DNA of 64,000 bases from Burkholderia sp. HI2500 (GCF_002223055.1 NZ_NKFL01000006.1:248001-312000); one strand, 5' to 3'; shown: positions 9,734-18,856, counted from the stretch's first letter. Numbers and translations: made by a program. The notes: a model not told the origin generated them from the sequence alone.

Positions 9734-10891
9734 ATGAGGACAAGGCGACGAACCGCGGTGCTCGCGGCGACGCTGGCGTTCGCGGCGGCATGGGCCGGCA
9801 GCGCGAACGCGACGGAAAAGCCGGAGGAACTGGTCGTGCAGAAGATGCCGCCATGGCATCCGCACGAGGTCTATATCGTCGACATCTCGATGCCGTCGAT
9901 GACCGACGGACGCATCTACGTATATGACGCCGATGCGAAGAAACTGCTCGGCCAGATCGACGGCGGCTTCGGCCCGGGCTTCGCGATTTCGCCCGACCAC
10001 AAGACGAGCTTCGTCGCGACGACCTACTTCTCGCGCGGCTCGCACGGCACGCGCACCGACGTCGTCGAGATGACCGACAACACGACGCTCGATCATGCGG
10101 GCGAGATCGTGATTCCGGCAAAGCATGCGCAGCATGTGCCGTCGCCGTACAACACCACGTTCAGCGCGGACGGCAAGCGGCTGTACGTCGCGAACATCAC
10201 GCCGGCGGCCTCGGTGACGGTGATCGACGCGGTGTCGAAGCAGGTGCTGTCGGAGATCGACACGGCGGCCTGCGTGCTCGCGTATCCGTCGGGCAACGAC
10301 CGCTTCACCGCGCTGTGCGAAAGCGGCAAGGCGCTGACCGTCACGCTCGATGCGAACGGCAAGGAAGCGAAGCGCACGATGTCGGAGGCGTTCATCGACG
10401 TCGACAAGGATCCGGCGTTCGTGAACGCGTCGCGCTACCAGGGCGCCTATCTGTTCACGACGTACGGCGGCAACGTGCGCAGCGCGGATTTCAGCGGCGA
10501 CAAGCCCGCGTTCGGCAAGCCGTGGCCGCTCGTGACGGATGCCGAGCGCGCCGAAGGCTGGCGCCCGGGCGGCATGCAGCAGACGGCCGTGCAGGCCCGG
10601 CAAAACCGCTACTACGTGCTGATGCACAAGGGCGGCGACGGCTCGCACAAGGATCCCGGCACGCAGGTGTGGGTGGTCGACCTGAAGTCGAAGCAGCGTG
10701 TCGCGCGTTGGGATCTCGCGCAGCAGAAGGTCGATCCGCTCGTGTCGATCCAGGTCAGCGAGGACGACAAGCCGCTGTTCTATGGGCTGACGGCGACGTC
10801 CGACCTCGTCGTGATGGATGCGCGCACCGGCAAGCTGCAGCACGTCGAGAAGCAGATCGGCAACACGTCGTCGCTGCTCGTCAACCCGTGA
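9734..10891 (+). CDS. aauB: TTQ amine dehydrogenase, large (alpha) subunit
   Basis: 385 residues including a signal peptide with three consecutive Arg and cleavage after ANA (residue 26), so it is periplasmic. The body has the repeated blade pattern of a seven-bladed propeller (segments IYVYDADAKKLLG, FAISPDHKTSFVATTYFSRG, LYVANITPAASVTVID, QVWVVDLKSKQRVARW). The HxxGTRTD and FSRGSHG segments match the MauB/AauB family. It partners with the TTQ-bearing small subunit at 12128. The start at 9734 has a GGAGG site 8 bases upstream. Aromatic (AauB) rather than methylamine (MauB) type is favoured by the operon composition. Confidence 0.92.
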   Translation: MRTRRRTAVLAATLAFAAAWAGSANATEKPEELVVQKMPPWHPHEVYIVDISMPSMTDGRIYVYDADAKKLLGQIDGGFGPGFAISPDHKTSFVATTYFSRGSHGTRTDVVEMTDNTTLDHAGEIVIPAKHAQHVPSPYNTTFSADGKRLYVANITPAASVTVIDAVSKQVLSEIDTAACVLAYPSGNDRFTALCESGKALTVTLDANGKEAKRTMSEAFIDVDKDPAFVNASRYQGAYLFTTYGGNVRSADFSGDKPAFGKPWPLVTDAERAEGWRPGGMQQTAVQARQNRYYVLMHKGGDGSHKDPGTQVWVVDLKSKQRVARWDLAQQKVDPLVSIQVSEDDKPLFYGLTATSDLVVMDARTGKLQHVEKQIGNTSSLLVNP

Positions 10892-10898
10892 GGCCGCG

Positions 10899-11453
10899 AT
10901 GACGATCGATCCCGTACTTGCCACCAGCGCGCAGGCCGGCGCTGCCGTCGTCGTGCTGCTCGGCGCGTTCGCGAAGATGCGGCGGCCCGCCGCGTTCAGC
11001 CAGGCGCTCGCCGGCTACCGGCTGCTGCCCGACGCGCTGACCGCGCCCGTCGCGTTCGCGATTCCGCTCGCGGAAGCGATCGGCGCCGCGGCGCTGCTGT
11101 TTCCCGATACGCGCACGGCCGGCGCGATCGGTCTGGTCGCGCTGCTCGTGGCCTTCGCCGCCGCGATTGCGATCAATCTCGTGCGCGGCCACACCGACAT
11201 CGACTGCGGCTGCTCCGGCTTCGCGGCGGCGCGCGCGGATGCGCCGCGCGGCATCGGCTGGCTGCACGTCGGGCGCGCGCTGCTGCTCGCCGCGCTGGCC
11301 GCGACCGCGCTCGTCGAGCCGGGTGCACGCGCGGTCGTGTGGTTCGACTACCTGACGCTGTTCTTCTCCGTGCTGCTGATCGTCTGCGCATTGCTCACCG
11401 TCGACGTGCTGCTCGCCAACCTACCGCGCCTTTCCCACTTGAGGAATTCATGA
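10899..11453 (+). CDS. aauE: MauE/AauE family membrane protein for TTQ subunit maturation
   Basis: 184 residues with about four to five transmembrane helices. It belongs to the MauE/DoxX-like family. MauE is required, with MauD, for disulfide formation and stability of the cysteine-rich small subunit. The CGCSG cysteine pair after IDC (around residue 103) is typical of MauE and suggests thiol redox transfer. It starts 7 bases after aauB stops and overlaps aauD by four bases (ATGA), so translation is coupled. Confidence 0.88.
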   Translation: MTIDPVLATSAQAGAAVVVLLGAFAKMRRPAAFSQALAGYRLLPDALTAPVAFAIPLAEAIGAAALLFPDTRTAGAIGLVALLVAFAAAIAINLVRGHTDIDCGCSGFAAARADAPRGIGWLHVGRALLLAALAATALVEPGARAVVWFDYLTLFFSVLLIVCALLTVDVLLANLPRLSHLRNS

Positions 11454-12088
11454 TGCAAACCGCTCTCACCGTTTCCACCGCGCTGCTGTGGGTGGCCGTC
11501 GTCGCGCTCGGCGCGATCTGTCTCGCGCTCGTGCGCCAGATCGGCATCCTGTACGAACGCATCATGCCGGCCGGCGCGTTGATGATCGACAAGGGGCCGG
11601 CGGTCGGCGCGATCGCGCCGACGTTCGAACTGACCGACATTCGCGGCGCGCAGGTGAAGGTCGGCGGCTTCGATGCGTCGGGCAAGGCGACGCTGCTGTT
11701 CTTCCTGTCGCCGACGTGCCCCGTCTGCAAGAAGTTGCTGCCGCTGCTGCCGTCGCTGCAGGCGAGCGAATCGACGCCGGTGAACATCGTGCTCGCGAGC
11801 GATGGCGATGCCGACGAACACACGCGCTTCGCACGCAAGCACGACCTCGGGCGCTTCCCGTACGTGCTGTCGCAGGAGCTTGGCCTCGCGTACCAGATCG
11901 GCAAGCTGCCGTACGCGGTGCTGCTCGACGAAACCGGCACGGTGCGAGCGAAGGGGCTCGTCAATACGCGCGAGCATCTCGAGAGCCTGTTCGAAGCGAA
12001 GGAGCGCGGCGTTGCATCCCTGCAGCAGTTCGTGCACGGCGATCACGGCCACGACCACGACCACGACGCGCACGCGCAGCACGCATGA
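11450..12088 (+). CDS. aauD: MauD/AauD thioredoxin-like disulfide protein
   Basis: 212 residues. An N-terminal membrane anchor (about residues 5-30) is followed by a thioredoxin fold with the active-site CPVC at Cys90-Cys93. The C-terminus is His/Asp-rich (HGDHGHDHDHDAH), possibly metal-binding. MauD proteins act in the periplasm to form the six or so disulfides of the TTQ subunit, which otherwise misfolds. It sits between aauE and aauA as in known aau and mau clusters. Confidence 0.9.
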   Translation: MMQTALTVSTALLWVAVVALGAICLALVRQIGILYERIMPAGALMIDKGPAVGAIAPTFELTDIRGAQVKVGGFDASGKATLLFFLSPTCPVCKKLLPLLPSLQASESTPVNIVLASDGDADEHTRFARKHDLGRFPYVLSQELGLAYQIGKLPYAVLLDETGTVRAKGLVNTREHLESLFEAKERGVASLQQFVHGDHGHDHDHDAHAQHA

Positions 12089-12127
12089 CCGGCCGCCCCT
12101 CTTTCAACGTCAAGGGAGAACAACGAC

Positions 12128-12673
12128 ATGGGCCTGTTTGATTCATGGTTCGAGCGGTCGGCGCGCGGCGTCGCGCAGCACAGTTCGCGGCGCAGCGCGA
12201 TGGCGAAGCTCGGCAAGGTGCTGGTGGGATCGGCGCTGCTGCCGCTGCTGCCCATCGATCGCACCGCGTATGCGGCCGATGCGGCATCGGGTGCGTCGGC
12301 TGCGTCCGGGGGCGCCGCGACGGCGGCGAGCGACGATCCGATGAGCTGCGACTACTGGAAATACTGCGCGATCGACGGGTGGCTGTGCAGTTGCTGCGGC
12401 GGCACGTCGAGCAGCTGCCCGCCGGGCACGACGCCTTCGCCGATTACGTGGATCGGCACCTGCCGTAACCCGCACGACGGTTCGGACTACATCGTGTCGT
12501 ACAACGACTGCTGCGGCAAGACATCGTGCGGAAAATGCTTCTGCAACCGCAACGAGCGCGAGAAGCCGCTGTACAAGCTGTCGCTGAACAACGACATCAA
12601 CTGGTGCATGGCCAACGGAAATTCGAACTATCACTGTTCGGTTTCGGTTCTGCTGGGAGCGGCAAAACAATGA
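12128..12673 (+). CDS. aauA: TTQ amine dehydrogenase, small (beta) subunit with TTQ cofactor
   Basis: 181 residues. The twin-arginine-like leader (SRRSAMAKLG, residues 20-29) and long Ala/Gly-rich stretch end near residue 70. The mature domain holds 14 Cys residues, including CDYWKYC, CSCCGG and NDCCG. The two Trp expected to be oxidised and cross-linked into TTQ are Trp108 (ITWIGTC) and Trp159 (NDINWC), and the catalytic base is Asp127 (YNDCC). As I recall, these fall one position from the residue numbers of Alcaligenes aromatic amine dehydrogenase. It catalyses oxidative deamination of primary amines to aldehyde and ammonia in the periplasm. Its stop overlaps the next start. Confidence 0.95.
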   Translation: MGLFDSWFERSARGVAQHSSRRSAMAKLGKVLVGSALLPLLPIDRTAYAADAASGASAASGGAATAASDDPMSCDYWKYCAIDGWLCSCCGGTSSSCPPGTTPSPITWIGTCRNPHDGSDYIVSYNDCCGKTSCGKCFCNRNEREKPLYKLSLNNDINWCMANGNSNYHCSVSVLLGAAKQ

Positions 12674-13170
12674 AAGGGAAGCAGGCAGGGAAGTTCGCCG
12701 TCGCATGCATGACGGCCGTGACGGCCTTCGCGTTGCCGGCCGCCGCCGGCGCGCAGGAAACCGTGCATTACCCGGCCGGCAAGAGTCTGTTCGACGCGCA
12801 GTGCGCGGTATGCCACCAGGCGGGCGGCAAGGGGCAGGACGGCCTCGCGCCGCCGCTGACCGAGTATCCGGGCAAGTACGCGACGGCCGAGCCGGGGCGC
12901 GCGCAACTGGTCGCAACGTTGCTGCACGGGATGTTCGGCGAGATCAAGGTGCGCGACAAGCACTACAACTTCAAGATGCCGTCGTTTGCGAGCGCGAGCG
13001 ATGACGACATCGCGCACGTGCTCAACTACGTCGTGTTCGATCTCAACGCGCAGCATGGTGACGCGAAGCCGTTCACGGCGGCTGATATCCGTGCGGCGCG
13101 CGCGAAGGCGATGGATGGCACGGCCGTTCATGCGCAACGCGAAGTCGTCATCAAGGGGCTCGGCCTGTGA
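12670..13170 (+). CDS. Periplasmic cytochrome c (amine dehydrogenase electron acceptor candidate)
   Basis: 166 residues, chosen to start at 12670 where ATGA overlaps the aauA stop. A signal peptide ends near AGAQE (about residue 28). One haem c site, CAVCH, lies around residue 45, and an axial Met is probable in FKMPSF. The domain is a class I monohaem cytochrome. Amine dehydrogenases pass electrons to a cupredoxin or cytochrome c. No azurin or amicyanin gene is present here, so this cytochrome or the next is the likely acceptor. Confidence 0.85.
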   Translation: MKGKQAGKFAVACMTAVTAFALPAAAGAQETVHYPAGKSLFDAQCAVCHQAGGKGQDGLAPPLTEYPGKYATAEPGRAQLVATLLHGMFGEIKVRDKHYNFKMPSFASASDDDIAHVLNYVVFDLNAQHGDAKPFTAADIRAARAKAMDGTAVHAQREVVIKGLGL

Positions 13171-13712
13171 CGCTCGCGTGCGCGCCCCGTGTTGGCGACG
13201 CCGCGGCCCGCACGCGGTGTGCGATGTCGTCGTGGCTCGGCAGCGTGTCGCGTCGGCTGTCGTCGTTGCTGATGCTGGCCGGAGCAGTCGCAGGTTTGAC
13301 CACGGCACCCGTGCATGCCGAAGGCGCGGCCGACGCGGCGCTCGCGCGCCAGCACTGGGTGCTCAACTGCATGGGCTGCCATACGGCGACGGGCGGCGGC
13401 ATCCCCGGCAAGGTGCCGCCGCTCGCCAACTCGCTCGGCTATTTCACGCATCTGCCGGCCGGGCGCGAGTACGTGATGCGCGTGCCCGGCGCGTCGAATT
13501 CGGCGCTGTCGGACCAGGATCTCGCCGACGTGCTCAACTGGGTACTCACGACCATGAACCGCGACGCACTGCCGCGCGACTTCAAGCCTTATACGGCCGC
13601 CGAAGTCGCCGCGCACCGCCGTCCCGCCTTGTCCGACGTCGCGACCGTGCGCGCCGGCCTCGTGCGCGCGTTGCAGGCGCGCGGGATCGACGGCGTCACG
13701 GATCGCTATTGA
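13167..13712 (+). CDS. Second periplasmic cytochrome c
   Basis: 181 residues from a GTG start overlapping the previous stop and preceded by AAGGGG. An in-frame ATG at 13224 would put the signal peptide (ending PVHA) at the very N-terminus, so the start is uncertain. One haem site, CMGCH, occurs near residue 68 (numbered from the GTG), with a possible axial Met in YVMRVP. It is a monohaem protein, so it is not a MauG-type dihaem enzyme. It is probably part of electron transfer from the amine dehydrogenase to the oxidase. Confidence 0.82.
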   Translation: MTLACAPRVGDAAARTRCAMSSWLGSVSRRLSSLLMLAGAVAGLTTAPVHAEGAADAALARQHWVLNCMGCHTATGGGIPGKVPPLANSLGYFTHLPAGREYVMRVPGASNSALSDQDLADVLNWVLTTMNRDALPRDFKPYTAAEVAAHRRPALSDVATVRAGLVRALQARGIDGVTDRY

Positions 13713-13745
13713 CCGACTCATTCAGGAAAACGAGGAATCAGGAAG

Positions 13746-15251
13746 ATGGAGACGAACGAACATTTCCCGCTGCTCGACGCCACGCGCGCGTTTCTCGCGA
13801 AGCCGAAGAAGATGCTGATCGGCGCCGAGTGGTGCGACGCAGCGTCGGGCCGCCAGCTCGACGTCGTGAACCCGGCCGACGGCACCGTGCTCGCGCACGT
13901 GCCCGAAGCGGACGAGCACGACGTGCAGCAGGGCGTCGCCGCTGCGCGGCGCGCATTCGACGCGGGGCCGTGGCGCACCGCGAAGACCACCGACCGCGAG
14001 CGCCTGCTGCTCGCGCTCGCCGACCTGATCGAAGCGAATGCGCGCGAGCTGGCGGAGATCGAGTCGCTCGACAACGGCAAGCCCGTGATGGTGGCGCAGG
14101 GGCTCGACGTCGCGATGGCCGCGCAGTGCTTCCGCTACATGGCCGGCTGGGCGACGAAGATCGAAGGCAGCGTGATCGACGCGGGCATGCCTTACATGCC
14201 GGACAGCGAGATCTTCACCTATACGCGCAAGGAGCCCGTCGGCGTGGTCGGTGCGATCATTCCGTGGAATTTCCCGCTGCTGATGGCCGCGTGGAAGCTT
14301 GCGCCCGCACTGGCCACGGGCTGCACCGTGGTGTTGAAGCCCGCGGAAGATACGCCGCTCAGCGCGTTGCGCCTCGGCGAGCTGATTCAGGCGGCCGGCT
14401 TTCCCGACGGCGTCGTCAATATCGTCACCGGTTACGGTCACACGGCCGGCGCCGCGCTGTCGCGCGATCCGCGCGTCGACAAGATCGCATTCACGGGCTC
14501 GACGCAGACGGGCAAGACGATCGGCCACGCGGCGCTCGACAACATGACGCGGATGTCGCTCGAACTCGGCGGCAAGTCGCCGGTGATCGTGCTGCCCGAC
14601 GTCGATCCCGACAAGGCCGCACTGGGCGTGGCGAACGCGATCTTCTTCAACCAGGGGCAGGTGTGCACGGCCGGGTCGCGCGCGTACATCCATGCGACGG
14701 TGTTTGACGACGTGATCGAGCGCGTCGCGAAGATCGCCGCGAGCCTGAAGATCGGCCCGGGGCTGGACCCGTCGACGCAGATCGGCCCGCTCGTCTCGGC
14801 GAAGCAGCGCCAGCGCGTGTGCGGCTATATCGACTCGGGCTTCGGCGAGGGCGCGCGCGCCGCCGCGGGCGGCCGGGCGATCGACGGCCCCGGCTTCTTC
14901 GTCGAACCCACCGTGCTGGTCGACACGACGCAGGCGATGCGCGTCGTGCGCGAGGAGATCTTCGGGCCGGTGCTCGTCGCGATGCCGTTCGACGACGTCG
15001 ACACGGCCGTGCAGCTCGCCAACGACACGCCGTACGGCCTCGGCGCGAGCATCTGGTCGAACGACCTTTCCGCGATCCACAAGTTGATCCCGCGCATCGC
15101 GGCCGGCACGGTGTGGGTCAACTGCCACTCGCTGCTCGACAACGCGATGCCGTTCGGTGGGATGAAGCAGTCGGGTTTCGGTCGCGAACTCGGCCGTGCG
15201 GTGATCGACCAGTACACGGAAAGCAAGTCGGTGATGATGAACTACGCGTGA
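13746..15251 (+). CDS. Aldehyde dehydrogenase (phenylacetaldehyde dehydrogenase-like)
   Basis: 501 residues, the normal ALDH length, with no signal peptide, hence cytoplasmic. The catalytic Cys307 lies in GQVCTAG and the general base Glu273 in LELGGK. The NAD-binding segment GVVGAIIPWNFP is intact. It resembles the phenylacetaldehyde/betaine-aldehyde group. As the last gene of the aau unit (33 bases after the cytochrome) it would oxidise the aldehyde released by the amine dehydrogenase to the acid, for example phenylacetate. Substrate is inferred from context. Confidence 0.9.
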   Translation: METNEHFPLLDATRAFLAKPKKMLIGAEWCDAASGRQLDVVNPADGTVLAHVPEADEHDVQQGVAAARRAFDAGPWRTAKTTDRERLLLALADLIEANARELAEIESLDNGKPVMVAQGLDVAMAAQCFRYMAGWATKIEGSVIDAGMPYMPDSEIFTYTRKEPVGVVGAIIPWNFPLLMAAWKLAPALATGCTVVLKPAEDTPLSALRLGELIQAAGFPDGVVNIVTGYGHTAGAALSRDPRVDKIAFTGSTQTGKTIGHAALDNMTRMSLELGGKSPVIVLPDVDPDKAALGVANAIFFNQGQVCTAGSRAYIHATVFDDVIERVAKIAASLKIGPGLDPSTQIGPLVSAKQRQRVCGYIDSGFGEGARAAAGGRAIDGPGFFVEPTVLVDTTQAMRVVREEIFGPVLVAMPFDDVDTAVQLANDTPYGLGASIWSNDLSAIHKLIPRIAAGTVWVNCHSLLDNAMPFGGMKQSGFGRELGRAVIDQYTESKSVMMNYA

Positions 15252-15320
15252 GCGTCGCGGCGGGTGCATGCGTTGCCGGCGGTTCGGCAACGCCCACGCA
15301 TGGGGCAGCGACGCGAGACG

Positions 15321-15764
15321 TCACGCCCGAACCAGCACCACCCCGAGAATGAGGCACGCCGCGCCGGCCAGGCGGATCGGGCTGGCCGCATGCTGCTGGA
15401 TGCCGAGCACGCCGAAGTGGTCGAACGCGAGCGCGCCGGTCATCTGCCCGACGACGATCAGCGCGAGCGTCGTCGCGGCGCCCAGTCGCGGCACCATCAG
15501 GATCGCGATGCCGACGAACACCGCGCCGAAGAACCCGCCGGTCCAGCTGAACCATGACGCGGCGCCGGTGGCGCCCCCGCTCAAGCGCGGATGCGGGGTC
15601 AGCAGCGCGACCGCGAGCATCGCGGCCAGGCCGACGAGGTAGCTGACCGAACCGGCCCACCACGGCGAGCCGAGCTGCGCACGGAGATTGGCGTTGAGCA
15701 CCTGTTGCAACGCCACGCTGACGCCGGCGGCCACGACCAGAAGATAGGACAGGAGAGTAGTCAC
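15321..15764 (-). CDS. DMT transporter of the YdcZ (DUF606) family
   Basis: 147 residues from a GTG start preceded by GGAG. Five hydrophobic helices are visible, beginning TLLSYLLVVAAGVSVALQQ, with the GxxxxxQQxLNxxLR pattern typical of YdcZ (EamA-related) proteins, which are half-size, five-helix transporters. The substrate is unknown. It is divergent from the LysR gene with about 120 bases between starts, so it is the likely target of that regulator. Confidence 0.78.
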   Translation of the reverse strand: MTTLLSYLLVVAAGVSVALQQVLNANLRAQLGSPWWAGSVSYLVGLAAMLAVALLTPHPRLSGGATGAASWFSWTGGFFGAVFVGIAILMVPRLGAATTLALIVVGQMTGALAFDHFGVLGIQQHAASPIRLAGAACLILGVVLVRA

Positions 15765-15885
15765 GACGAGGCAGGCTCCGGCGAAGTGGCCGTGACGGCG
15801 GCTCCGGCACGGCAGGCTTCCATTCTGGAAAGCGCGACGGTATAACGCAAATATCAAATCAGGCGCTTATCCATCTCTTTTCGGC

Positions 15886-16764
15886 ATGCCATCCCTGAGG
15901 CAAATCCAGTATTTCCTGACCGTGGCCGATCTCGGCGGCTTCACGCCGGCCGCGAGCGCGCTCCACGTCGCGCAGTCGGCGCTCAGCCGGCAGATCGGTC
16001 AACTGGAAGACGAGCTGGGGTTTCCGCTGTTCGACCGGGAGCCGAGAGGGGTACGACTCACGCCGGCCGGCGCGCTCTATCGCGATCGCGTGGCGTCGAT
16101 TCCGGCGACCCTGACCGCCGCGGCCGACGAGGGCGCGCAGTTGTCGCGCGGCGAAGCGGGCGTCTTGCGGCTCCTGCATTCGAGCACCGTTCCCGTCGGC
16201 AGCCTGATGCCGGTGCTCGAGCGCTTCATGCGCGCGTGTCCGGGCGCACGGATCGATCTCGACCGCGCGTCGTCCGAGGATCAGGTGCTGGAGATCGCGA
16301 ACGGCAACGCCGATATCGGGATCGTTCGTCTGCCGGTGCTGCGCCGCGATTCGCGCGTGCGCTTCGTCGAGCTCGCGGCCGAGCGTCTGTGTGCGGCGGT
16401 GCCGGCCGATCATCCGCTGGCGGGCCGCAAGCGCATGGCGATCTCGCGACTGCGGCACGAACCGTTCGTATCGGCCGTCTATCGGGAGCGGGGCGGGCTC
16501 GCGCGCGTCGTGATCGATCTTTGCCTGAAGCGCGGCTTCGTGCCGGCGATCGCCCGGATCGTGTCGCCGAAGACGTCGATGCTGAATCTCGTCGCGGCCG
16601 GGCACGGCGTCGCGATCGTGCCGGAACGGATGGCGAGTCTCGGGATCGACGGCGTCGTCTTCGTGCCGATTTCCGATGAAGACGCCAGGTCGGTGTGCGC
16701 GCTGGTGTTGCCGGTCGCGCCGACGGTGCTGGCGGATGCGTTCGTGCGGGTGATCGGGGCATAA
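15886..16764 (+). CDS. LysR family regulator
   Basis: 292 residues. The winged helix-turn-helix at residues 1-60 contains FTPAASALHVAQSALSRQI, and the effector domain spans about residues 90-290. It is divergent from the YdcZ transporter gene, and LysR proteins usually control the divergent neighbour. The effector is unknown. The gene ends directly at a strong bidirectional terminator. Confidence 0.88.
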   Translation: MPSLRQIQYFLTVADLGGFTPAASALHVAQSALSRQIGQLEDELGFPLFDREPRGVRLTPAGALYRDRVASIPATLTAAADEGAQLSRGEAGVLRLLHSSTVPVGSLMPVLERFMRACPGARIDLDRASSEDQVLEIANGNADIGIVRLPVLRRDSRVRFVELAAERLCAAVPADHPLAGRKRMAISRLRHEPFVSAVYRERGGLARVVIDLCLKRGFVPAIARIVSPKTSMLNLVAAGHGVAIVPERMASLGIDGVVFVPISDEDARSVCALVLPVAPTVLADAFVRVIGA

Positions 16765-16803
16765 AAAAACGCCAACCCGTAACGTCACGGGTTGGCGTTT
16801 CGC
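16765..16803. terminator. Bidirectional terminator between LysR gene and aceA
   Basis: A perfect 14-bp stem (16767-16780 with 16787-16800) with a 6-nt loop, flanked by A-run on one side and T-run on the other, so it can end both the plus-strand LysR transcript and the minus-strand aceA transcript. Confidence 0.93.
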
Positions 16804-16819
16804 GTGGCGATGACCGGTA

Positions 16820-18403
16820 TCAGAACTGGTTCATCGTGTTGTCCTTGCCGGCCGCCTTCAGCGCTGCTTCGCCGCTGAAGTATTCCTTGTGATCGTCACC
16901 GATGTCCGAGCCGGACATGTTCTGGTGCTTCACGCAGGCGATACCCTGGCGGATTTCCTTGCGCTGCACGCCGGCCACGTAGCCCAGCATGCCCTGGTCG
17001 CCGAAGTATTCCTTGGCCAGGTTGTCGGTCGACAGCGCGGCGGTGTGGTACGTCGGCAGCGTGATCAGGTGATGGAAGATGCCGGCTTCACGCGATGCAT
17101 CGGCCTGGAACGTACGGATCTTCTCGTCGGCCAGCTTGGCCAGTTCCGTGTCGTCGTATTCCACGCTCATCAGCTGCGCACGGTCGTAAGCCGACACGTC
17201 CTTGCCCTCGGCCTTCAGCGCGTCGTACGCCTGCTGGCGGAAGTTCAGCGTCCAGTTGAACGACGGGCTGTTGTTGTACACCAGCTTCGCGTTCGGGATG
17301 ACCTTGCGGATTTCGCTGACCATGCCGCCGATCTGGGCGATGTGCGGTTTTTCGGTTTCGATCCACAGCAGGTCGGCGCCGTTCTGCAGCGACGTGATGC
17401 AGTCGAGCACGCAGCGCGCTTCGCCCGTGCCGGCGCGGAACTGGAACAGGTTGCTCGGCAGGCGCTTCGGACGCAGCAGCTTGCCGTCGCGCTTGATGAC
17501 CACGTCACCGTTGCCCAGCTGGTCGGCCGACAGTTCTTCGCAGTCGAGGAAAGCGTTGTACTGGTCGCCCAGGTCGCCCGGCGTGTTGGTCACGGCGATC
17601 TGCTTGGTCAGGCCGGCGCCCAGCGAGTCGGTACGGGCGACGATGATGCCGTCGTCCACGCCCAGCTCCAGGAACGCGTAGCGAATCGCGCGGATCTTCG
17701 CGAGGAAGTCCTCGTGCGGCACCGTGACCTTGCCGTCCTGGTGGCCGCACTGCTTCTCGTCGGACACCTGGTTTTCGATCTGGATGCAGCATGCGCCTGC
17801 TTCGATGAACTGCTTGGCCAGCAGGTACGTGGCTTCCGCGTTGCCGAAACCGGCGTCGATGTCGGCGATGATCGGCACGACGTGCGTGACGTGGTTGTCG
17901 ATCTTCTCCTGGATCGCGGCCTTCGCCGTGGCGTCCTTGGCGGCGTCGAGTTCGCGGAACAGGCCGCCGAGCTCACGGGCGTCGGCCTGGCGCAGGAACG
18001 TGTACAGCTCGCGGATCAGCGCGCTGACCGAGGTCTTTTCGTGCATCGACTGGTCCGGCAGCGGGCCGAACTCGGAGCGCAGCGCAGCGACCATCCAGCC
18101 GGACAGGTACAGGTAGCGGCGTTCGGTGCTGTTGAAGTGCTTCTTGATGGAGATCATCTTCTGCTGGCCGATGAAGCCGTGCCAGCAACCCAGCGACTGC
18201 GTGTACTTGGCCGGATCGGCGTCGTAGGCGGCCATGTCGGCGCGCATGATCTTCGCGGTGTACTTGGCGATGTCCAGGCCCGTCTTGAACTTGTTCTGGG
18301 CACGCATGCGGGCGGCGTACTCGGGGCTGATCGCATTCCACGCGCTGCCGTGGTTTTCCTTCAAACCGGCAACTGCCTTGATGTCGTCTTGATACTGGGC
18401 CAT
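16820..18403 (-). CDS. aceA: Isocitrate lyase (long subfamily)
   Basis: This glyoxylate-shunt enzyme splits isocitrate into glyoxylate and succinate. At 527 residues it belongs to the long isocitrate lyase group (as in Pseudomonas), about 90 residues longer than the E. coli type. The active-site loop is KQCGHQ with Cys219, preceded by the metal-binding IADIDAGFGN segment. Later IETEKP and the SPSFNW substrate segment are present. It is a single gene. Its upstream region carries a strong palindrome at 18518-18533. Growth on acetate, fatty acids or the acetyl-CoA from nearby amine and carnitine routes would need it. Confidence 0.95.
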   Translation of the reverse strand: MAQYQDDIKAVAGLKENHGSAWNAISPEYAARMRAQNKFKTGLDIAKYTAKIMRADMAAYDADPAKYTQSLGCWHGFIGQQKMISIKKHFNSTERRYLYLSGWMVAALRSEFGPLPDQSMHEKTSVSALIRELYTFLRQADARELGGLFRELDAAKDATAKAAIQEKIDNHVTHVVPIIADIDAGFGNAEATYLLAKQFIEAGACCIQIENQVSDEKQCGHQDGKVTVPHEDFLAKIRAIRYAFLELGVDDGIIVARTDSLGAGLTKQIAVTNTPGDLGDQYNAFLDCEELSADQLGNGDVVIKRDGKLLRPKRLPSNLFQFRAGTGEARCVLDCITSLQNGADLLWIETEKPHIAQIGGMVSEIRKVIPNAKLVYNNSPSFNWTLNFRQQAYDALKAEGKDVSAYDRAQLMSVEYDDTELAKLADEKIRTFQADASREAGIFHHLITLPTYHTAALSTDNLAKEYFGDQGMLGYVAGVQRKEIRQGIACVKHQNMSGSDIGDDHKEYFSGEAALKAAGKDNTMNQF

Positions 18404-18517
18404 GTCAATCTCCTGGGAGCAAAGCGCGTTTGAGTAACTGGTTGAGCGTGCCCGCTACGTCTGTCGAAGCGGGCTGCATGGGATAAATAGTAACGCCGCC
18501 CATCGCGCTTTTGGCGA

Positions 18518-18540
18518 TGTCTTATATAAGACATAAGACA
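18518..18540. promoter_or_regulatory. 16-bp palindromic operator upstream of aceA
   Basis: TGTCTTATATAAGACA at 18518-18533 is a perfect palindrome, followed at once by a third half-site (TAAGACA to 18540). It lies 115 bases before the aceA start, is AT-rich in a GC-rich genome, and contains a TATAAG element usable as a -10 box. It is a likely repressor or activator site for aceA. The protein is not identified. Confidence 0.6.
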
Positions 18541-18856
18541 TTATTTTCTGTTGATTTTCAATGGGTTACGTTTCAGTTTTTGCAATGCAAAACAAGTTTT
18601 CAAGCGACGAAAAGGCGTCGGCGCGGGAAATTGGCGGGGATTCCGCAATACGAAATGCTCTTTCGGCTGCTGGAGGCCGGGCAAGCCTCACATGCGCCCG
18701 TGACACCCGATCGTCGGGGCGGTGCGAGCGGCGCTGAACCGCAGCCGCGCCGGCATGCCGTTTCGTCCGGGCCGGAATCGAAAACATCGCGCCGCATGCG
18801 GACAAGCCTGATCCATCGGAAATACGCGTAAAAACCCCGCCCATCAAGCCTCTCAA

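Noticed and set aside
12670..13170. One of the cytochromes as a MauG-type enzyme
   Set aside because: Only one CxxCH is present in each cytochrome gene and the proteins are 166 and 181 residues, too short for a dihaem MauG of about 350 residues.
18511..18831. Small gene between aceA and caiX
   Set aside because: The frame has no ribosome site, atypical composition and spans the palindromic regulatory site.
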